Shown piece by piece: positions 33,361-45,366 of a stretch of DNA of 64,000 nt. Both the position numbers and the translations under genes were made by a program. Origin of the DNA: Eurosta solidaginis (Eukaryota > Arthropoda > Insecta > Diptera > Tephritidae); the NCBI RefSeq assembly GCF_040869045.1, contig NC_090320.1, forward strand, positions 120,475,112 through 120,539,111, given 5' to 3'. Each line of letters opens with the position of its first letter. Within the stretch, counting starts at the first letter, position 1. The notes under the pieces were generated by a model. It saw only the letters and a program-made list of their open reading frames with translations, had not been told where the DNA came from and made no database searches.

Positions 33361-34797
33361 TTGTGGCCTTGAGCTCGAATCGAACCTTTGAAAAGAAATA
33401 ACAAAAATACTGTTGAGCAAATAATTTCATAGTAAGAAAAATGGAGAGCAAATCATAACAAAACTCATTTTACATAAAAATAGCCAAAAATAAATTAGGT
33501 ATAACCACATGTGGAAAAAAGGTATATCAAATAAAGTATGTATATGCACTTATAAAAATAAATATAAGAAAAATTAAGATTAAAACAAATAAATAAATAA
33601 TAAAATAAAATTCATTAAGAATGTATACTAGATAACGAGGCATATCACTATAGTTCTACAAATGTTAAATCTTAAATAACACTACTCGACAAAAAAATCT
33701 CCAAAAATAAAATAGGCATTTCCTAAAATAAAATTTTCTCCTGATTCCGAATATTACTTCCATTTTCCTGTGGCAGATCTAGTTTCCGAGATATCGGCGA
33801 AAATATGACAATTCCCATTTTTGCAGAACACTACTTCATATAGGTACGGCAAAAATTTGTAGTTTTAATTTTTTCGTTTTAGACTGTTGAATTGTACATT
33901 ACGCTAATTCCTATAAACATTGCTTGCCTTCACCTCCTTTCAGTATCTTCAGTAGTTTGGCCACTATGCCAAAAAACGTTGAAAAAAATTTTGGGAAAAA
34001 AAGAAATTTTTTACAAAATTTCAGATTAAACCGCTTTAAAATCGGAAAATTTTAAGCGTTCCTGTAAAACAATCGGACGTGCCGTTGAGACTATAGCCCC
34101 GTTAAATTGCAAGCGTCTATCCTACAATTTTTTATAGAGACAATTTTTATTCAAACTACGTTTTTATTTTTTTATAACGTTTTATTATAGATATAGGTTT
34201 GCACGGTAAACTGTATTCAATTGAGTAATATGAGTACAAATCAGCAATTCAGTAAAAAACAACACCGACAACAACAATAAATACATACATATCTACATCT
34301 AAAAAAAGTCAAATTTAGGGATTTTACCGTGGTGGTCAATAGTGAGGGACGTGGGTACTTTTAACTACCCGTTTATAACTTTCTGGGTTTGTCTACCGTA
34401 TTATTGTCCAGCAATAATCTCCCATCATTTCTTCATTCCAAAACCTTAGTAACACTTTTCAAAAATCATGAGGTCTTGTTGAAACCTTTCACCCTGTTCA
34501 TCACGGATTGGAGACAAGGCCTCTCCAACCGGTGGAAGTACGATAAAAGCCGCCGTTACGTATTGTGGGGAAAAAAAACTATTGAAATTAAATGAAAAAA
34601 AAAACCTATTAAAATTACAAAAAAAAAAAACAAATTTTAAATTAAAAAAAATAAATAAAAAAATGATAATTAAATAAAAAAAAAATTATTTATTTATATA
34701 TATACATATATAAAAAAAAAACAAAAAACCCTACAATACAAGTAGTCGAACGCACAAACATGCCACACGCACCGCACTGTATGCACAGTAGACTGGG
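33361..34797. other. AT-rich intron sequence, nothing recognised
   Basis: I see no gene or clear element here; there are long A and AT runs, especially 34560-34740. Confidence 0.5.
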
Positions 34798-34800
34798 TCA

Positions 34801-35141
34801 TCGATTTTTCGATAGTATTTGGGCTCAGGAAAAAAAGTTCCACTACGCATACCCAAAAAAATAATTTTCGAGCTTGCAAAAAAAAAATGCCGAAAGGGTA
34901 AATTTTTCGACCCAAACACTCCCCAAAAAACTGAAAAATATTTTTTTTCTTCAAAAAACTGTTGTCAAAACGTTTGCGATAACAGTTTTTTGAAAAAAAA
35001 ATATTTTTTGGGTTCTGAGGAGTGTTTTGGTCGAAAAATTTACCCTTTTTGTCATTTTTTTTGCAGGCTCGAAAATTATTTTTTTGGGTATGCGTAGTGG
35101 AACTTTTTTTCCTGAACCCAAATCCTATCGAAAAATCGATG
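34801..35141. mobile_element. palindromic MITE, arms about 165 bp
   Basis: tcgatttttcgatag at the left and ctatcgaaaaatcga at the right are the ends of a near-perfect inverted repeat centred at about 34970. Inner blocks such as cactacgcatacccaaaaaa and its inverse match well. The RNA would fold into one long hairpin. Open frames here are by-products of the palindrome. Confidence 0.88.
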
Positions 35142-35639
35142 GCGCGATATCGGTTAACTTTCGTCCATACAAATCGACTCAGGTTAATGAGTGTTTCTAT
35201 ATTTGGTATATGCCGGCGGAGTTGTTGTTTTAATATTAATGTATATGGACCGGCATAAGTGGATAGCGAAAAAAGATGTACATTAGCCACTTATTAAAAT
35301 ATTGCGGTTTTTTTTTCTTGAAGATTGGGTATATATATGCGTATATATATATATATTTTTTTTTTAGAGCGGCTGAGTGCAATTAACGGGATCCTGTTGA
35401 GAGGGTAGGTATTTTTCGAGAAAAATTTGTTGGCATGGCCAAGAATTTGAGATCGCAATTATAGGTGTATGAGCCGATAAGTATGTGAGATCTACCATGG
35501 GATATATACTCGGGATGAGACGTGGGTAGATTTAAATATATATGCAGTGAGATAAATGGGATGAAATGCAATTGGTGTATTAGAGATATATTACGTATGT
35601 ATCTTCTTTGAAGTGGTTTAGTCATATTTCATATTTCTT

Positions 35640-37440
35640 TATTCAGTCTACGATTTACAAGAATCTTACAGACTATATTAAACATAAGGTTTATTTACAG
35701 AAAAGTTAATTTAAAATGGAAAATAACATATTTTTAAAACTTCGAAGAGATATCGAAAAATCAATACAATAATACTTATTGATTGAGTTAATAACAATTA
35801 GAGCGTGAGTGATCGGGCCATTAAGTGCGTAATTAGACCTAAACTGGTCAATTGCAAACATAGTATATTGGCGCAAAAGTCCGTGATGGAACATAAAAGT
35901 TCAAAGACTCTAACAGTATTGGGCAATCAATATTGCCATTGGAAATATCATAAATAAACATTATAGATGTAATTATTCTTCTAATTTCTAATGTGTGAAG
36001 ATTAATTAGCTTACACCTAGAGATATATGGAGGAAGAGGCAGATCGAAGTTTATATCGTATAAAGAGTACTTCATGAATATTTTTTGCACACGTTCGATT
36101 GTCTTGTTGGATACATCATAATAAGGACTCCATATTATGGAACCATACTCAAGCCTTGACCGTACAAAGGTATTGTATAATAGTTTTTTGGTATATGGGT
36201 CCTTAAACTCGGATCCATTTCTTTTAATAAAGGCCAATAAGGAATATGCTTTAGGGATAATAAAATTTAAGTGTTCGGTGAATGTAAAAGACGAATCAAA
36301 TACAACACCTAAATCCCGAATTTTATTCACCCTAAGTAATGGCTTATTAGAGGCATAGTAAAACGAAATCAATTTATTACATAATTTAGAATAAGTTATG
36401 TAATAACATTTGTTGGCATTCAGCACAAGCTTATTTTTACATCACCACTCATTAAAATTATTTAACTCAGATTGTAGTATGAGAGTATCAGACTCGTTCT
36501 TGATTCTGAAAAAAATTTTCAAATCGTCAGCGTAAAGGAGATAATTGCATTGCTTGAAACAAGCACTTACATCATTGATAAAGAGAATAAAGAAAAGCGG
36601 GCCAAGGATACTACCTTGGGGCACACCTGAGGTTGCTACGTAAGGTGATGACTTTACGTTATCAATAACAACAAAATTTATCCTATTCGATAAGTATGAA
36701 TAAATCCATTGTAAAAATGTTAAGTGGAAACCCATTTTTCGCAACTTAGCCAAAAGAACTTTGTGCGAAACTCTGTCAAAAGCTTTGGATATGTCCGTAT
36801 ATATGCAGTCAACTTGACAACCATCAGTAAAAGACGAGATGCAGTAATTCGAAAAAACGACCAGATTAGTTACTGTTGAGCGCCCCTGAACGAAGCCATG
36901 CTGACATGGGCAAATATAACGCTTAACTACGGACGATAATTTAAACATCATCGTTTTCTCAAAAAGTTTTGAAATCACGGGATCTTCGATATTGGCCGAT
37001 AGTTTGTAACGTCAATTTTACTACCACTTTTATGAATAGGTTGAATAAAAGTAGTTTTCCATTCATCCAAAAAGATACCAGACTTTAATGATAAATTAAA
37101 TATATGCAACAAGGGCTCTGCAACGGAAGCTACATATTGCTTCAGCAAACAATATAAAAATTCTTGAAAATCACATTGCTTGGAGCTCTTGATCGTCTGA
37201 ATACTTAAGATAATATCTAGAACTAATGAGGAGAAGTCGAAATAAGACGTTATCTCATTCAACATGTCCCCGTCGTCATTCCACAGATCATCAGTAGCAA
37301 AGTTTGCTTTAAAAAATTCTGCAAACAAATTGGCTGAGTACTTTTGAGAGTGGGAGTGTGTTTTCGATATGGAAATTGCGGTAATTATATTTTTGGGGTA
37401 TGTACCGCGAAAGAATATTCCAAGAGAATACTCTTAAGGG
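35640..37440 (-). mobile_element. CR1/Jockey-like LINE fragment, reverse transcriptase and 3' end
   Basis: The minus strand carries RT coding from about 37430 to 35848 and then a short AT-rich 3' untranslated region to about 35640. The endonuclease is missing here, but a minus-strand endonuclease and ORF1 of the same general type lie at 45367-46131 and 48790-49640. They may be parts of one LINE split by later insertions. Confidence 0.8.
35848..37430 (-). pseudogene. reverse transcriptase of the minus-strand LINE
   Basis: The N-terminal part (37430-36975) reads SANLFAEFFKANFATDD to VTNYRPISKIP, preceded in frame by TYPKNIITAISISKTHS. A one-base shift at 36975 leads into MISKLFEKTMMFKL, CQHGFVQGRSTVTNLVVFSN, VDCIYTDISKAFDRVSHKVL (first Asp), SGVPQGSILGPLFFILFIND and the catalytic LLYADDLKIFF. 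A TGA near 36438 interrupts, then ANKCYYITYSK, IRDLGVVFDSSFTFTEHLNF and RSRLEYGSIIWSPYYDVSN complete palm and thumb. Only two lesions are visible, so this is a fairly young fragment. Confidence 0.87.
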
Positions 37441-37678
37441 AAATTAAAGTTATATACGTAATATAAGTATGTATATTGAGCCTTACCGAGCTGCTTGTTG
37501 CCCTCTAATTTTTTGTGTGTTTTGTAGACTGTACATGCTGAATGCCTTTCTCTTTTTTTATTGATGGTTTCGTTTTTTCCAGGAAAGGTAAGCTTTTTTC
37601 TTCACTCAAATGTATCCTCTTATTTTTGATATGGTAAGTATTTTGTTTTATTTTTTTTTCAACTTTATTTACACATTA

Positions 37679-37890
37679 GGGCGGGTCGATTTAAAAATCG
37701 CTCATTGCTCTGTAAAAATCGTATTCTAAGGATCAAAATAAGAAACTTTGCCGAAGGAACCATACCTACATCAGAATTCGTTTTAGCGGTATGGTTCCTT
37801 CGGCAAAGTTTCTTATTTTGATCCCTAGAATATGATTTTCACAGAGAAATGGGCGATTTTTTTGCCTCCCCACAAATCGACCCGGCCTAT
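37679..37890. mobile_element. palindromic MITE with GGGCGGGTCGAT ends
   Basis: Arms of about 95 bp from tagggcgggtcgat to atcgacccggccta are inverted repeats. The inner stem ggtatggttccttcggcaaa pairs perfectly with its inverse. TA dinucleotides at both ends are compatible with a Tc1/mariner-type target. Confidence 0.82.
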
Positions 37891-38209
37891 TACACATATA
37901 TTTATTTTTCCTTTTTCAGAGATTTTTTCTTAGGTAAGTAATTTTAGTTTCTAACCACTTTCTTTTCTTTTTTCAGATTTATGTTTCCACTAATATACAC
38001 AACCTCGACTTAGTTTTCCAAATTTTCTTGTCTTCTCTGTTTCAACTTTTATGCACTTTTTCGCCCACCCTAATGTGACGTATTTTACAACTGTTTTTGT
38101 TTTAAGCACTTAGTTTGTTTTAGATTTGAACTAATTTACCACCCGCCTCATTTCACGAATTATTTTGTATTAAAATTAGTTTTTATTTTATTTTTATTTT
38201 TAATTATAC

Positions 38210-38250
38210 CGCACTGCACCCAGTGCCTGTGTATGTATGTATGTATATAT
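38210..38250. repeat. GTAT microsatellite
   Basis: A short tgtatgtatgtatgtatata run. Confidence 0.8.
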
Positions 38251-39019
38251 ATAATTTTTTATTTTGGGTCACGGTTCTTTTTTAGCCGCAAAAGACCATG
38301 TTTATTCCTAAATGTGCTGACGCACAAAATGGGGAGATGAGGAATAGAGTGCCGACGCACTAGCGACTACTATATCCAAATTAAAGCACAACACTTTTAA
38401 GTATTCAATATTTTGGCACTTCATGTGCGCTTCAACAACTTGAATTTGTATTATAACTGTCTCGTTAATCATCTATGCTTAACTAACTTTTTGCATATAA
38501 TTCTTTCAATATTAGCATTAATAAGTATGTACATTAAGGTGGCCCTTATTTTCCAAAGTGTTCCGATTCTCGATCTCACCTCCTAGAAATATGCGAATAG
38601 CCTAAAACTAGAATATACAAAGTTGTAGGTCAATCGAAAAAGGGTTAGAGGTGGCGCAAAGAGCTTGAAGTACTGAAAAATGAAGAATTTTTACAATTTC
38701 TTAAATTTGGTCAACCCTACTTCATCTGTTATGGGCGAAACGTAATGTATCGTCTTATTAGTAAGTTCTAGAGATATTTGACTTTCAAATAAATCTAAAA
38801 CAACAAAAAGTGGTCAAATAATAATAAAGTTATAAAATAAATTATGCCTTAAACACGGCGTCATTACTTCAAGAATGTGTATATAATGAGTATATGTAAA
38901 TGAGTTTGTTTCAAATTTTATTATTATACATTTTTTTGAAAATGCATTTTTAAAACATATACATATATCTTCTGAAACTTTAGCTGACACGTATATAATA
39001 TGATATTATTTCCAAGGAT

Positions 39020-39500
39020 CTAATTAATGATGATTTAGTATGTGATTCAAATTGTTTTTTGTAATCAGTTACAACTTGTAAAAATATTGTTTTTCTTGTT
39101 CGTCATTTGTAAGTATTCTATTATATTCTTCCATAAGCTTTACTCCCCGTTCTGCTGTGTTGTTAACTACTTTTATATTTATAACAAGCTTTTTTATAGA
39201 TTCCTGTATCCCCCAGTATAGTGGATCTACCTCCAGAAATTGAGAAGATATCCCTAACCGACCAAAAAAATCAATTGTATTTCCTGTTACAAAATCGTGT
39301 AGTCCTTTTTCTATGAATTTATTGATTTCACTGGGTCTTAAGTGTAACCTCTTTAAATTTTCTGTTTCCTTGTCGCAGTTCGCAGTTGTTCTTCATACCC
39401 CGTTAGTTTAAACTGTTCACGAAATAAATAGATTTTTAAGCAATACAATGCCTTAGACATCCACTGAGCATGATGAGTGGGCTTTGGTACACGACTTTAT
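39020..39500 (-). pseudogene. transposase-like protein, C-terminal part (left arm)
   Basis: The minus strand reads, across broken frames, HHAQWMSKALYCLKIYLFRE and QFKLTGYEEQLRTATRKQK, then further downstream a conserved KVVNDTAERGVKLMEEYN-like block. I recognise the pattern W-M-x-K-A-x-Y-x-L-K-I from a family of uncharacterised transposon-associated proteins in insects and cnidarians, but cannot name it. About 230 bp present in the right arm are missing after the YLFREQF block. It has several stops. Confidence 0.6.
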
Positions 39501-40126
39501 GCCATCACTTCCTCCTATACATATAGACGGTAATTCCAATATTTCCCTATAGTCATCCCTTACTCAACTATTCCTTAGAGGGATTTTTAAAATAATATCT
39601 TTGCTATCGCTTAAAAGCGGAGTCATTGGTGCCGTTCGTCGTATCGCTGTAGTCGTATCCCTAACGTAACCCTACACGATACATTGTTACCGATTATTGG
39701 CGTGAAATTTCATAAAAATGAAGAAAACGCAAAAAATTACAAACATATTCTACAAAAAATAAGTCTCTTAGTCATAACGTATCCAAAATAATGAATAAAA
39801 TCTACAAAAAGTTATTAAATTCACCAACTCAAATATTTTTAGGCGATATGGATATGCGAGAAACCAAAAACCAATTGGTTGGCTACGATACGGTTACGAC
39901 TTTAGCGTTACGATATGGCACCAGTAATCGATTACATTGATTCCCCTAAGGTTGGTCGAATCAGCTGTTATAAGGTTACCGATATGGTTACCGATAACGC
40001 ACCAATGTCTGCAGCTTAAATGTAATTTCAATTGGTTATTTCGTAGCAAATCTCTAAAACTAGTTTTGTCGATGTTTTTGCAATTTTCTTGAAATCGCCT
40101 AAATAACTGAACGTCCGTACTAGTAT

Positions 40127-40480
40127 TTACTGGAAAATAACTCTTAGCAGAACTTCATAAATATGATGACGACAAGGTAGATACAAAAGTTTTCGCAAAA
40201 AGTCTTTTTCTAATATCGTTGCAGCTACTTTTATTACGGCTGTGTTAACCGATGTCGTATCAAAACAACAGGCCACAATGTCATCCTTCAGATCCCATTC
40301 AAATAACAGTTCATACAACGGATCAGCTTTTTCCGAGCCTGTTGCAGCACATAATTTTGGAGCTCCTATTAACTGTTCGCCATTCCTGTAAGTAACAACA
40401 ACTGGAAGTCGTTTCACCTTTTCACGACCTGTTATTTCTGGAAGTGGTTTTCCATCCCAATGCAAAGTGCCGCAATTTAT
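40127..40480 (-). pseudogene. transposase-like protein, middle exon
   Basis: An open minus-strand frame begins right after a splice-acceptor-like tttttttttaaatag (AG at 40482-40481). It reads INCGTLHWDGKPLPEITGRE, LPVVVTYRNGEQLIGAPKLC, ACCFDTTSVNTA and LLYLPCRHHIYEVLL before a stop at 40127. The C-F-D-T-T and C-R-H-H-x-x-E motifs are plausible metal-binding or catalytic residues of an RNase H-like transposase. They precede the HHAQWM block at 39480, as expected for one protein. Its function is unproven; the N-terminus is not found. Confidence 0.65.
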
Positions 40481-40793
40481 CTATTTAAAAAAAAAAACCT
40501 ATTATTCAAAATTTGTTCATTCAAGAGCAGTATAGATTTAATAAGAAAACGTCAAAGAAATTTTTTGTTGTTGCTTGCAATTTTAAAATATATATTTTCA
40601 TTTCTTTATACTTTATTTTTATTTTTTCGACATGCTTGTTGCAAGAACAAGTTGCAGTGCATGCTTAAATTTGTTGTGCCATCACGCATTTCGAAATAAA
40701 ATTTATAAAAAAATATATGTGTATAGGTCCTTTTTTAAATAAATAAACTTGAATCTTGAAATTACTTTTAAGCGATAGCAAGGATACTATTTT

Positions 40794-42717
40794 AACAAGT
40801 AAGGAAGGCTAAGTTCGGGTGTAACCGAACATTACATACTCAGTTGAGAGCTATGGAGACAAAGTAAGGGAAAATCACCATGTAGGAAAATGAATCTAAG
40901 GTAACCCTGGAATGTGTTTGTATTACATGTGTATCAAATGGAAGGTATTCAAGAGTATTTTAAGAGGGCCATAGTTCTATAGGTGGACGCCAATTAGGGA
41001 TATCGCCATAAAGGTGGACCAGGGCTGACTCTAGAATTTGTTTGTACGATATGGGTATCAAATGAAAGGTGTTAATGAGTGCCTATAAAAGGAGTGGACT
41101 TTAGTTCTATAGGTGGACGCCTTTTCGGGATATTGTTATAAAGGTGGACCAGGGTTGACTCTAGAATACGTTTGTACAATATGGGTATCAAACGAAAGGT
41201 GATAATGAGTATTTTAAAAGGGAGTGGCCCTTAGTTCTATAGGTGGACGCCTTTTCGAGATATCGCCATAAAGGTGGACCAGGGGTGGCTTTATAATGTG
41301 TTTGTACTATATGTTTATCAAGTTAAAGGTATTAATGAGGGTTTCAAAAGGGAGTGGTAGTAGTTGTATATGTGAAGGCTTTCTCGAGATATAGACCAAA
41401 ATGTGGACCAGGGTGACCCAGACCATCATCTGTCGGGTACCGCTAATTTATTTATATATGTAATACCACGAACAGTATTCCTGCCAAGGGCTTCTGATTT
41501 CGCCCTGCAGAACTTTTTCATTTTCTTCTACATAATATGGTAGGTCTCACACCCAGTTTACAAAGTTTTTCTCTAAAGTTATATTTTGCGTCAATAAACA
41601 ATCCAATTACCATGTTTCATCCCTTTTTTCGTATTTGGTATAGAATTATGGAATTTTTTTAATTTTTCGTAATTTTCGATATCGAAAAAGTGGGCGTGGT
41701 CATAGTAGTTTCTGCCATTTTTTATACCAATACAAAGTGAGTTCAGATAATTACGTGAACTGAGTTTAGTAAAGATATATCGATTTTTGTTCAAGTTATG
41801 GTGTTAACGGCCGAGCGAAAGGACAGACGGTCGACTGTGTATAAAAACTGGGCGTGGCTGCAACCGATTTCGCCCTTTTTCACAGAAACAGTTATCGTCC
41901 TAGAGTCTAAGCCCCTACCAAATTTCAGAAGGATTGGTAAATTTTTGTTCGACTTATGGCATTAAAAGTATCCTAGACAAACTAAATGAAAAAGGATGGA
42001 GTCACGCCCATTTTGAAATTTTCTTTTGTTGCACCATATCATTACTGGAGTTGAATGTTGACATAATTTACTTATATACTGTAAAGATATTAACTTTTTT
42101 TTTTAATTTGACATTAAAAGATTTTTTTTTTAAGTGGGCGTCGTCGTTCTCCGATTTTGCAAATTTTTATTAAGCATATATATAGTAATAGGAGTAACGT
42201 CTCTGCCAAATTTCATCATGATAACTTCAACGACTGCCAAATTTCAGCTTGCAAAACTTTTAAATTACCTTCTTTTAAAAGCGGGCGGTGCCACGCCCAT
42301 TGTCCAAAATTTTACTAATTTTTTATTCTGCGTCATAAGTTCAACTCACCTACCAAGTTTCATTGCTTTATCCGTCTTTCGTAATGAATTATCGCACTTT
42401 TTCTATTTTTCGAATTTTTCGATATCGAAGAAGTGGGCGTGGTTATAGTCCGATAGCGCTCATTTTAAATAGCGATCTGAGATGAGTGCCCATACCTACA
42501 TACCAAATTTCATAAAGATACCTCAAAATTTACTCAAGTTATCGTGTTAACGGACTGACGGACGGACGGACGGACATGGCTCAATCAAATTTTTTTTCGA
42601 TACTGATGATTTTGATATATGGAAGCCTATATCTATCTCGATTCCTTTATACCTGTACAACCAACCGTTATCCAATCAAAGCTAATATACTCTGTGAGCT
42701 CTGCTCAACTGAGTATT
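40794..42717 (+). mobile_element. GTGGGCGTGG-family repeat, copy b
   Basis: It begins aacaagtaaggaaggctaag and ends ctcaactgagtatta. Four 129-bp units start near 40908, 41031, 41160 and 41292. The GACG run near 42552 is longer than in copy a. It interrupts the right arm of the inverted-repeat transposon between gatactatttt and aaccctctaagg. Confidence 0.88.
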
Positions 42718-42779
42718 AAAAACCCTCTAAGGAATAGTTGAAAAATAAACTAGTAAGAGATAACTAGAGGGAATTATTG

Positions 42780-43560
42780 GAATTAACGTATATATGTCTA
42801 GGAGCAAGTGATGGCATAAAGTTTCGTGTACCAAAGCCCACTCATCATGCTCGGTGAATGTCTAAGGCATTGTATTGCTTAAAAATCTATTTATTTCGTG
42901 AATAGCTTAAACTACGGAGCATGAAGAGAATTCAGTAGCAAGTATATGCGCGTTTATTATGCAATTCTATGTTAAGCTTTGGTTTTACTGTACCAATCCT
43001 CACAGAGCACCCCTTCAAGATTTATCTTTTACTAAAGAAATTTATAAATACAGAAATGCTAAAAAAAAATTATCTGACATTGCAATAAAAAAGTTTTGTA
43101 ACCACCTATGGCACCTGTCTGTATTGCGCTGGCATTGTTCGATGATGACGTCTCTTGTACCATGAAGAAAAGATTGTGGAAAAACCAAAAGCATAGACAA
43201 CTGCGGCAAGGAAACAGAAAATTTAAAGAGGTTACACTTGAGGCCCAGTGAAATCAATAAATTCATAGAAAAAGAACTACACGATTTTGTAACAGGAAAT
43301 ACAATTTATTTTTTTGGTCGGTTAGGGATATCATCTCAATTTCTCTGGAGGTAGATCCACTATACTGGGAGGATACAGGAACCTATAAAAAAGCTTAGGT
43401 ACTGTTATAAATATAAAAGTAGTTAACGACACAGCAGAACGGGGAGTAAATCTTATGGAAGAATATAATAGAATACTTACAAATGAGGAACAGGAAAAAC
43501 AATATTTTTTACAAGTTGTAACTGATTACAAAAAACAATTTGAATCACATACTAAATCAT
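42780..43560 (+). pseudogene. transposase-like protein, C-terminal part (right arm)
   Basis: The plus strand reads, in shifting frames, FRVPKPTHHARWMSKALYCL, then YVKLWFYCTNPHRAPLQDLS and SDIAIKKFCNHLWHLS (frame 42959-43165), LRPSEINKFIEKELHDFVTG, and KVVNDTAERGVNLMEEYNRI. It is the inverted duplicate of 39020-39500 with an extra segment. Stops and frameshifts are frequent. Confidence 0.65.
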
Positions 43561-43989
43561 CATTAATTAGATCCTTGGAAATAATATCATATTATATACG
43601 TGTCAGCTAAAGTTTCACAAGATATATGCATATGTTTTAAATCTTGAAGTAATGACACCGTGTTTAAGGCATATTTTATTTTATAACTTTATTATTATTT
43701 GACCAATTTTTGTTGTTTTAGATTAATTTGAAAGCCAAATATCTCTAGAACTTACTAATAACACGATAAATTACGTTTCACCCATAACAAATGAAGTGGG
43801 GTTGACCAAATTTAAGAAATTGTAAAAATTCGTAATTTTTCAGGACTTAAGCTTTTTGTGCCACATGTATCCCTTTTTCGATTGACATAAAACTTTGTAT
43901 ATTCTAGTTTTTAGGCTATTTGCATATTTCTAGGGGGTGAGATCGAGAATCGGAACACTTTGGAAAATAAGGGCCACCCTAATGTAGGT

Positions 43990-44560
43990 GATGTACGCAG
44001 CAGAGGTCTGCTTTGAGTACTAATAAAATTAGTGCACTTAGTCGTGAGCCAAAAAATTGTGTCTAAATGTGTACTTAGTCAAGTACAGACAAATACTATG
44101 AGTGACTACCACATAAAATAAAAAATACATGCGAGTGCCCCGAAACACATATGTCCCATACATATATGACATTGCTGAGTATAAACTGAAATCATAGTCG
44201 CTTTAACTCAGTAGCATGTTGGTTTCGTGTGTAATACACTGTATACTTCGTTTATTATCGGTTTTTCTTTAGCGCTTTATTCAGTTTAGTTTCGTATACA
44301 TCGTTGTGTTGCTAGCGTCAGAAGATTGATATGACTATATTCATTTAATTGTACTGTTCGTCATACTGTGTTTTCGTATAACACAGTTGACTTTCTTGCT
44401 CAATAAGACAATTGAGTACTGAACTGCTTCGTGGCTTATGAGCGGTTATTCATTTTACGAAGCACGACTATGTAAATGTGTTTTAGTGGATATAAGTGCT
44501 TGATATTCTTTGTTTGTGTACGCACTAATACTAATTTTTTGGTTAGTCCACTAATAACCT
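43990..44560. other. intron sequence, nothing recognised
   Basis: No coding, RNA or repeat structure was recognised. Confidence 0.5.
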
Positions 44561-44616
44561 TAAAACATGAATAACTGCAGCTCACTGATACGCAGGTATA
44601 AATTGGGTCCTTCCGC

Positions 44617-45146
44617 CGCCAACATTTTCGGCTGCCTACTTTGAACAATAGACAATATAGTCTCGTCCACGTTCCATATTCGCGTTGGAGCGAAATTATA
44701 TTTCTCGTTCTCGTTCTCCAATAAGCTATAAAATTTACTCACGATTTCCTCATTAAAGCCTTTAGCCCTAGCCATTGAGGTTCCTGTCGCGCTTCGTAGG
44801 ATTATTTCGGACTTGTGCCTTTTTAGAAAGGCATACAACCTTTATCAAGGAAAATGAGTTGTCAATATTGTTGCGCTTCGCAACTTGAAACGCGAGGGAG
44901 CGCACATCGCTGCGAGTGAGTCGCCAAAACCGTGACTCCATATCCTTAATATTGATTGAGTACGGGTTTTCGTCCTAGCGGCGTGTTCAAAATATTATCT
45001 ATAGATCGGTCACTGCGAGCGGCTCTTTGTAACGTTGCAAATGGCACAAAAAATGTTTTTGAAGCCAAGAGTATGCCCATCTTTTCTACCCTAACAGCTA
45101 TACTCTTGGCATCCCACTTTCGAATGTTGCCTTCCTTGGGCATGAT
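44617..45146 (-). pseudogene. pogo-like DNA transposase remnant
   Basis: The N-terminal frame (45143 to 44946) is an HTH_psq-type DNA-binding region: RKWDAKSIAVRVEKMGILLA, then ATLQRAARSD and LNTPLGRKPVLNQY. Between frames comes RLTRSDVRSLAFQVAKRNNI, then LYAFLKRHKSEIILRSATGT and the first catalytic block IWNVDETILSIVQ. It ends at MLAAEG near 44617, so the remaining DDE core is missing. Transposases of this kind (pogo/Tigger, CENP-B and Jerky relatives) cut and paste DNA. Frameshift and truncation make it a fossil. Confidence 0.82.
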
Positions 45147-45266
45147 CTAACAGAATACAGAAAAATACATAATTTGTTTGTTTTTAATAGGTTAGGAATT
45201 TAATGTGATATACCATATAACATTAGACGACTAAGGCTATATCACATTAGCCGAATTTAACTTTTT

Positions 45267-45362
45267 TATACTCAGTTGAGCAGAGCTCACAGAGTATATT
45301 AACTTTGATTGGATAACGGTTGCTTGTACAGGTATAAAGGAATCGAGATAGATATAGACATA
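45267..45362 (-). mobile_element. GTGGGCGTGG-family repeat, terminal fragment e
   Basis: It holds only the tatactcagttgagcagagc end and about 95 bp, through aaggaatcgagatagatata. It abuts the LINE endonuclease fragment at 45367. Confidence 0.85.
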
Positions 45363-45366
45363 AATC

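Larger units (their letters stand above)
38537..43979. mobile_element. transposon with >1-kb inverted arms sharing transposase coding
   Basis: The outer ends are inverted (aggtggccc at 38537, gggccaccc at 43971-43979) with TA beside each. The left arm (38537-39615) and right arm (40766-43979, minus the repeat at 40794-42717) are inverted copies of each other. Stretches such as ccccgttctgctgtgttgtt near 39150 recur inverted near 43430. The left arm lacks about 230 bp found in the right. Both arms encode the C-terminal part of one transposase-like protein, on opposite strands; its middle part is in the loop on the minus strand. So it is either a long-TIR/foldback-like transposon or two copies inserted tail to tail. 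Confidence 0.78.

Noticed and set aside
34694..35290. 198-codon minus-strand frame
   Set aside because: It spans the palindrome at 34801-35141, which produces similar frames on both strands.
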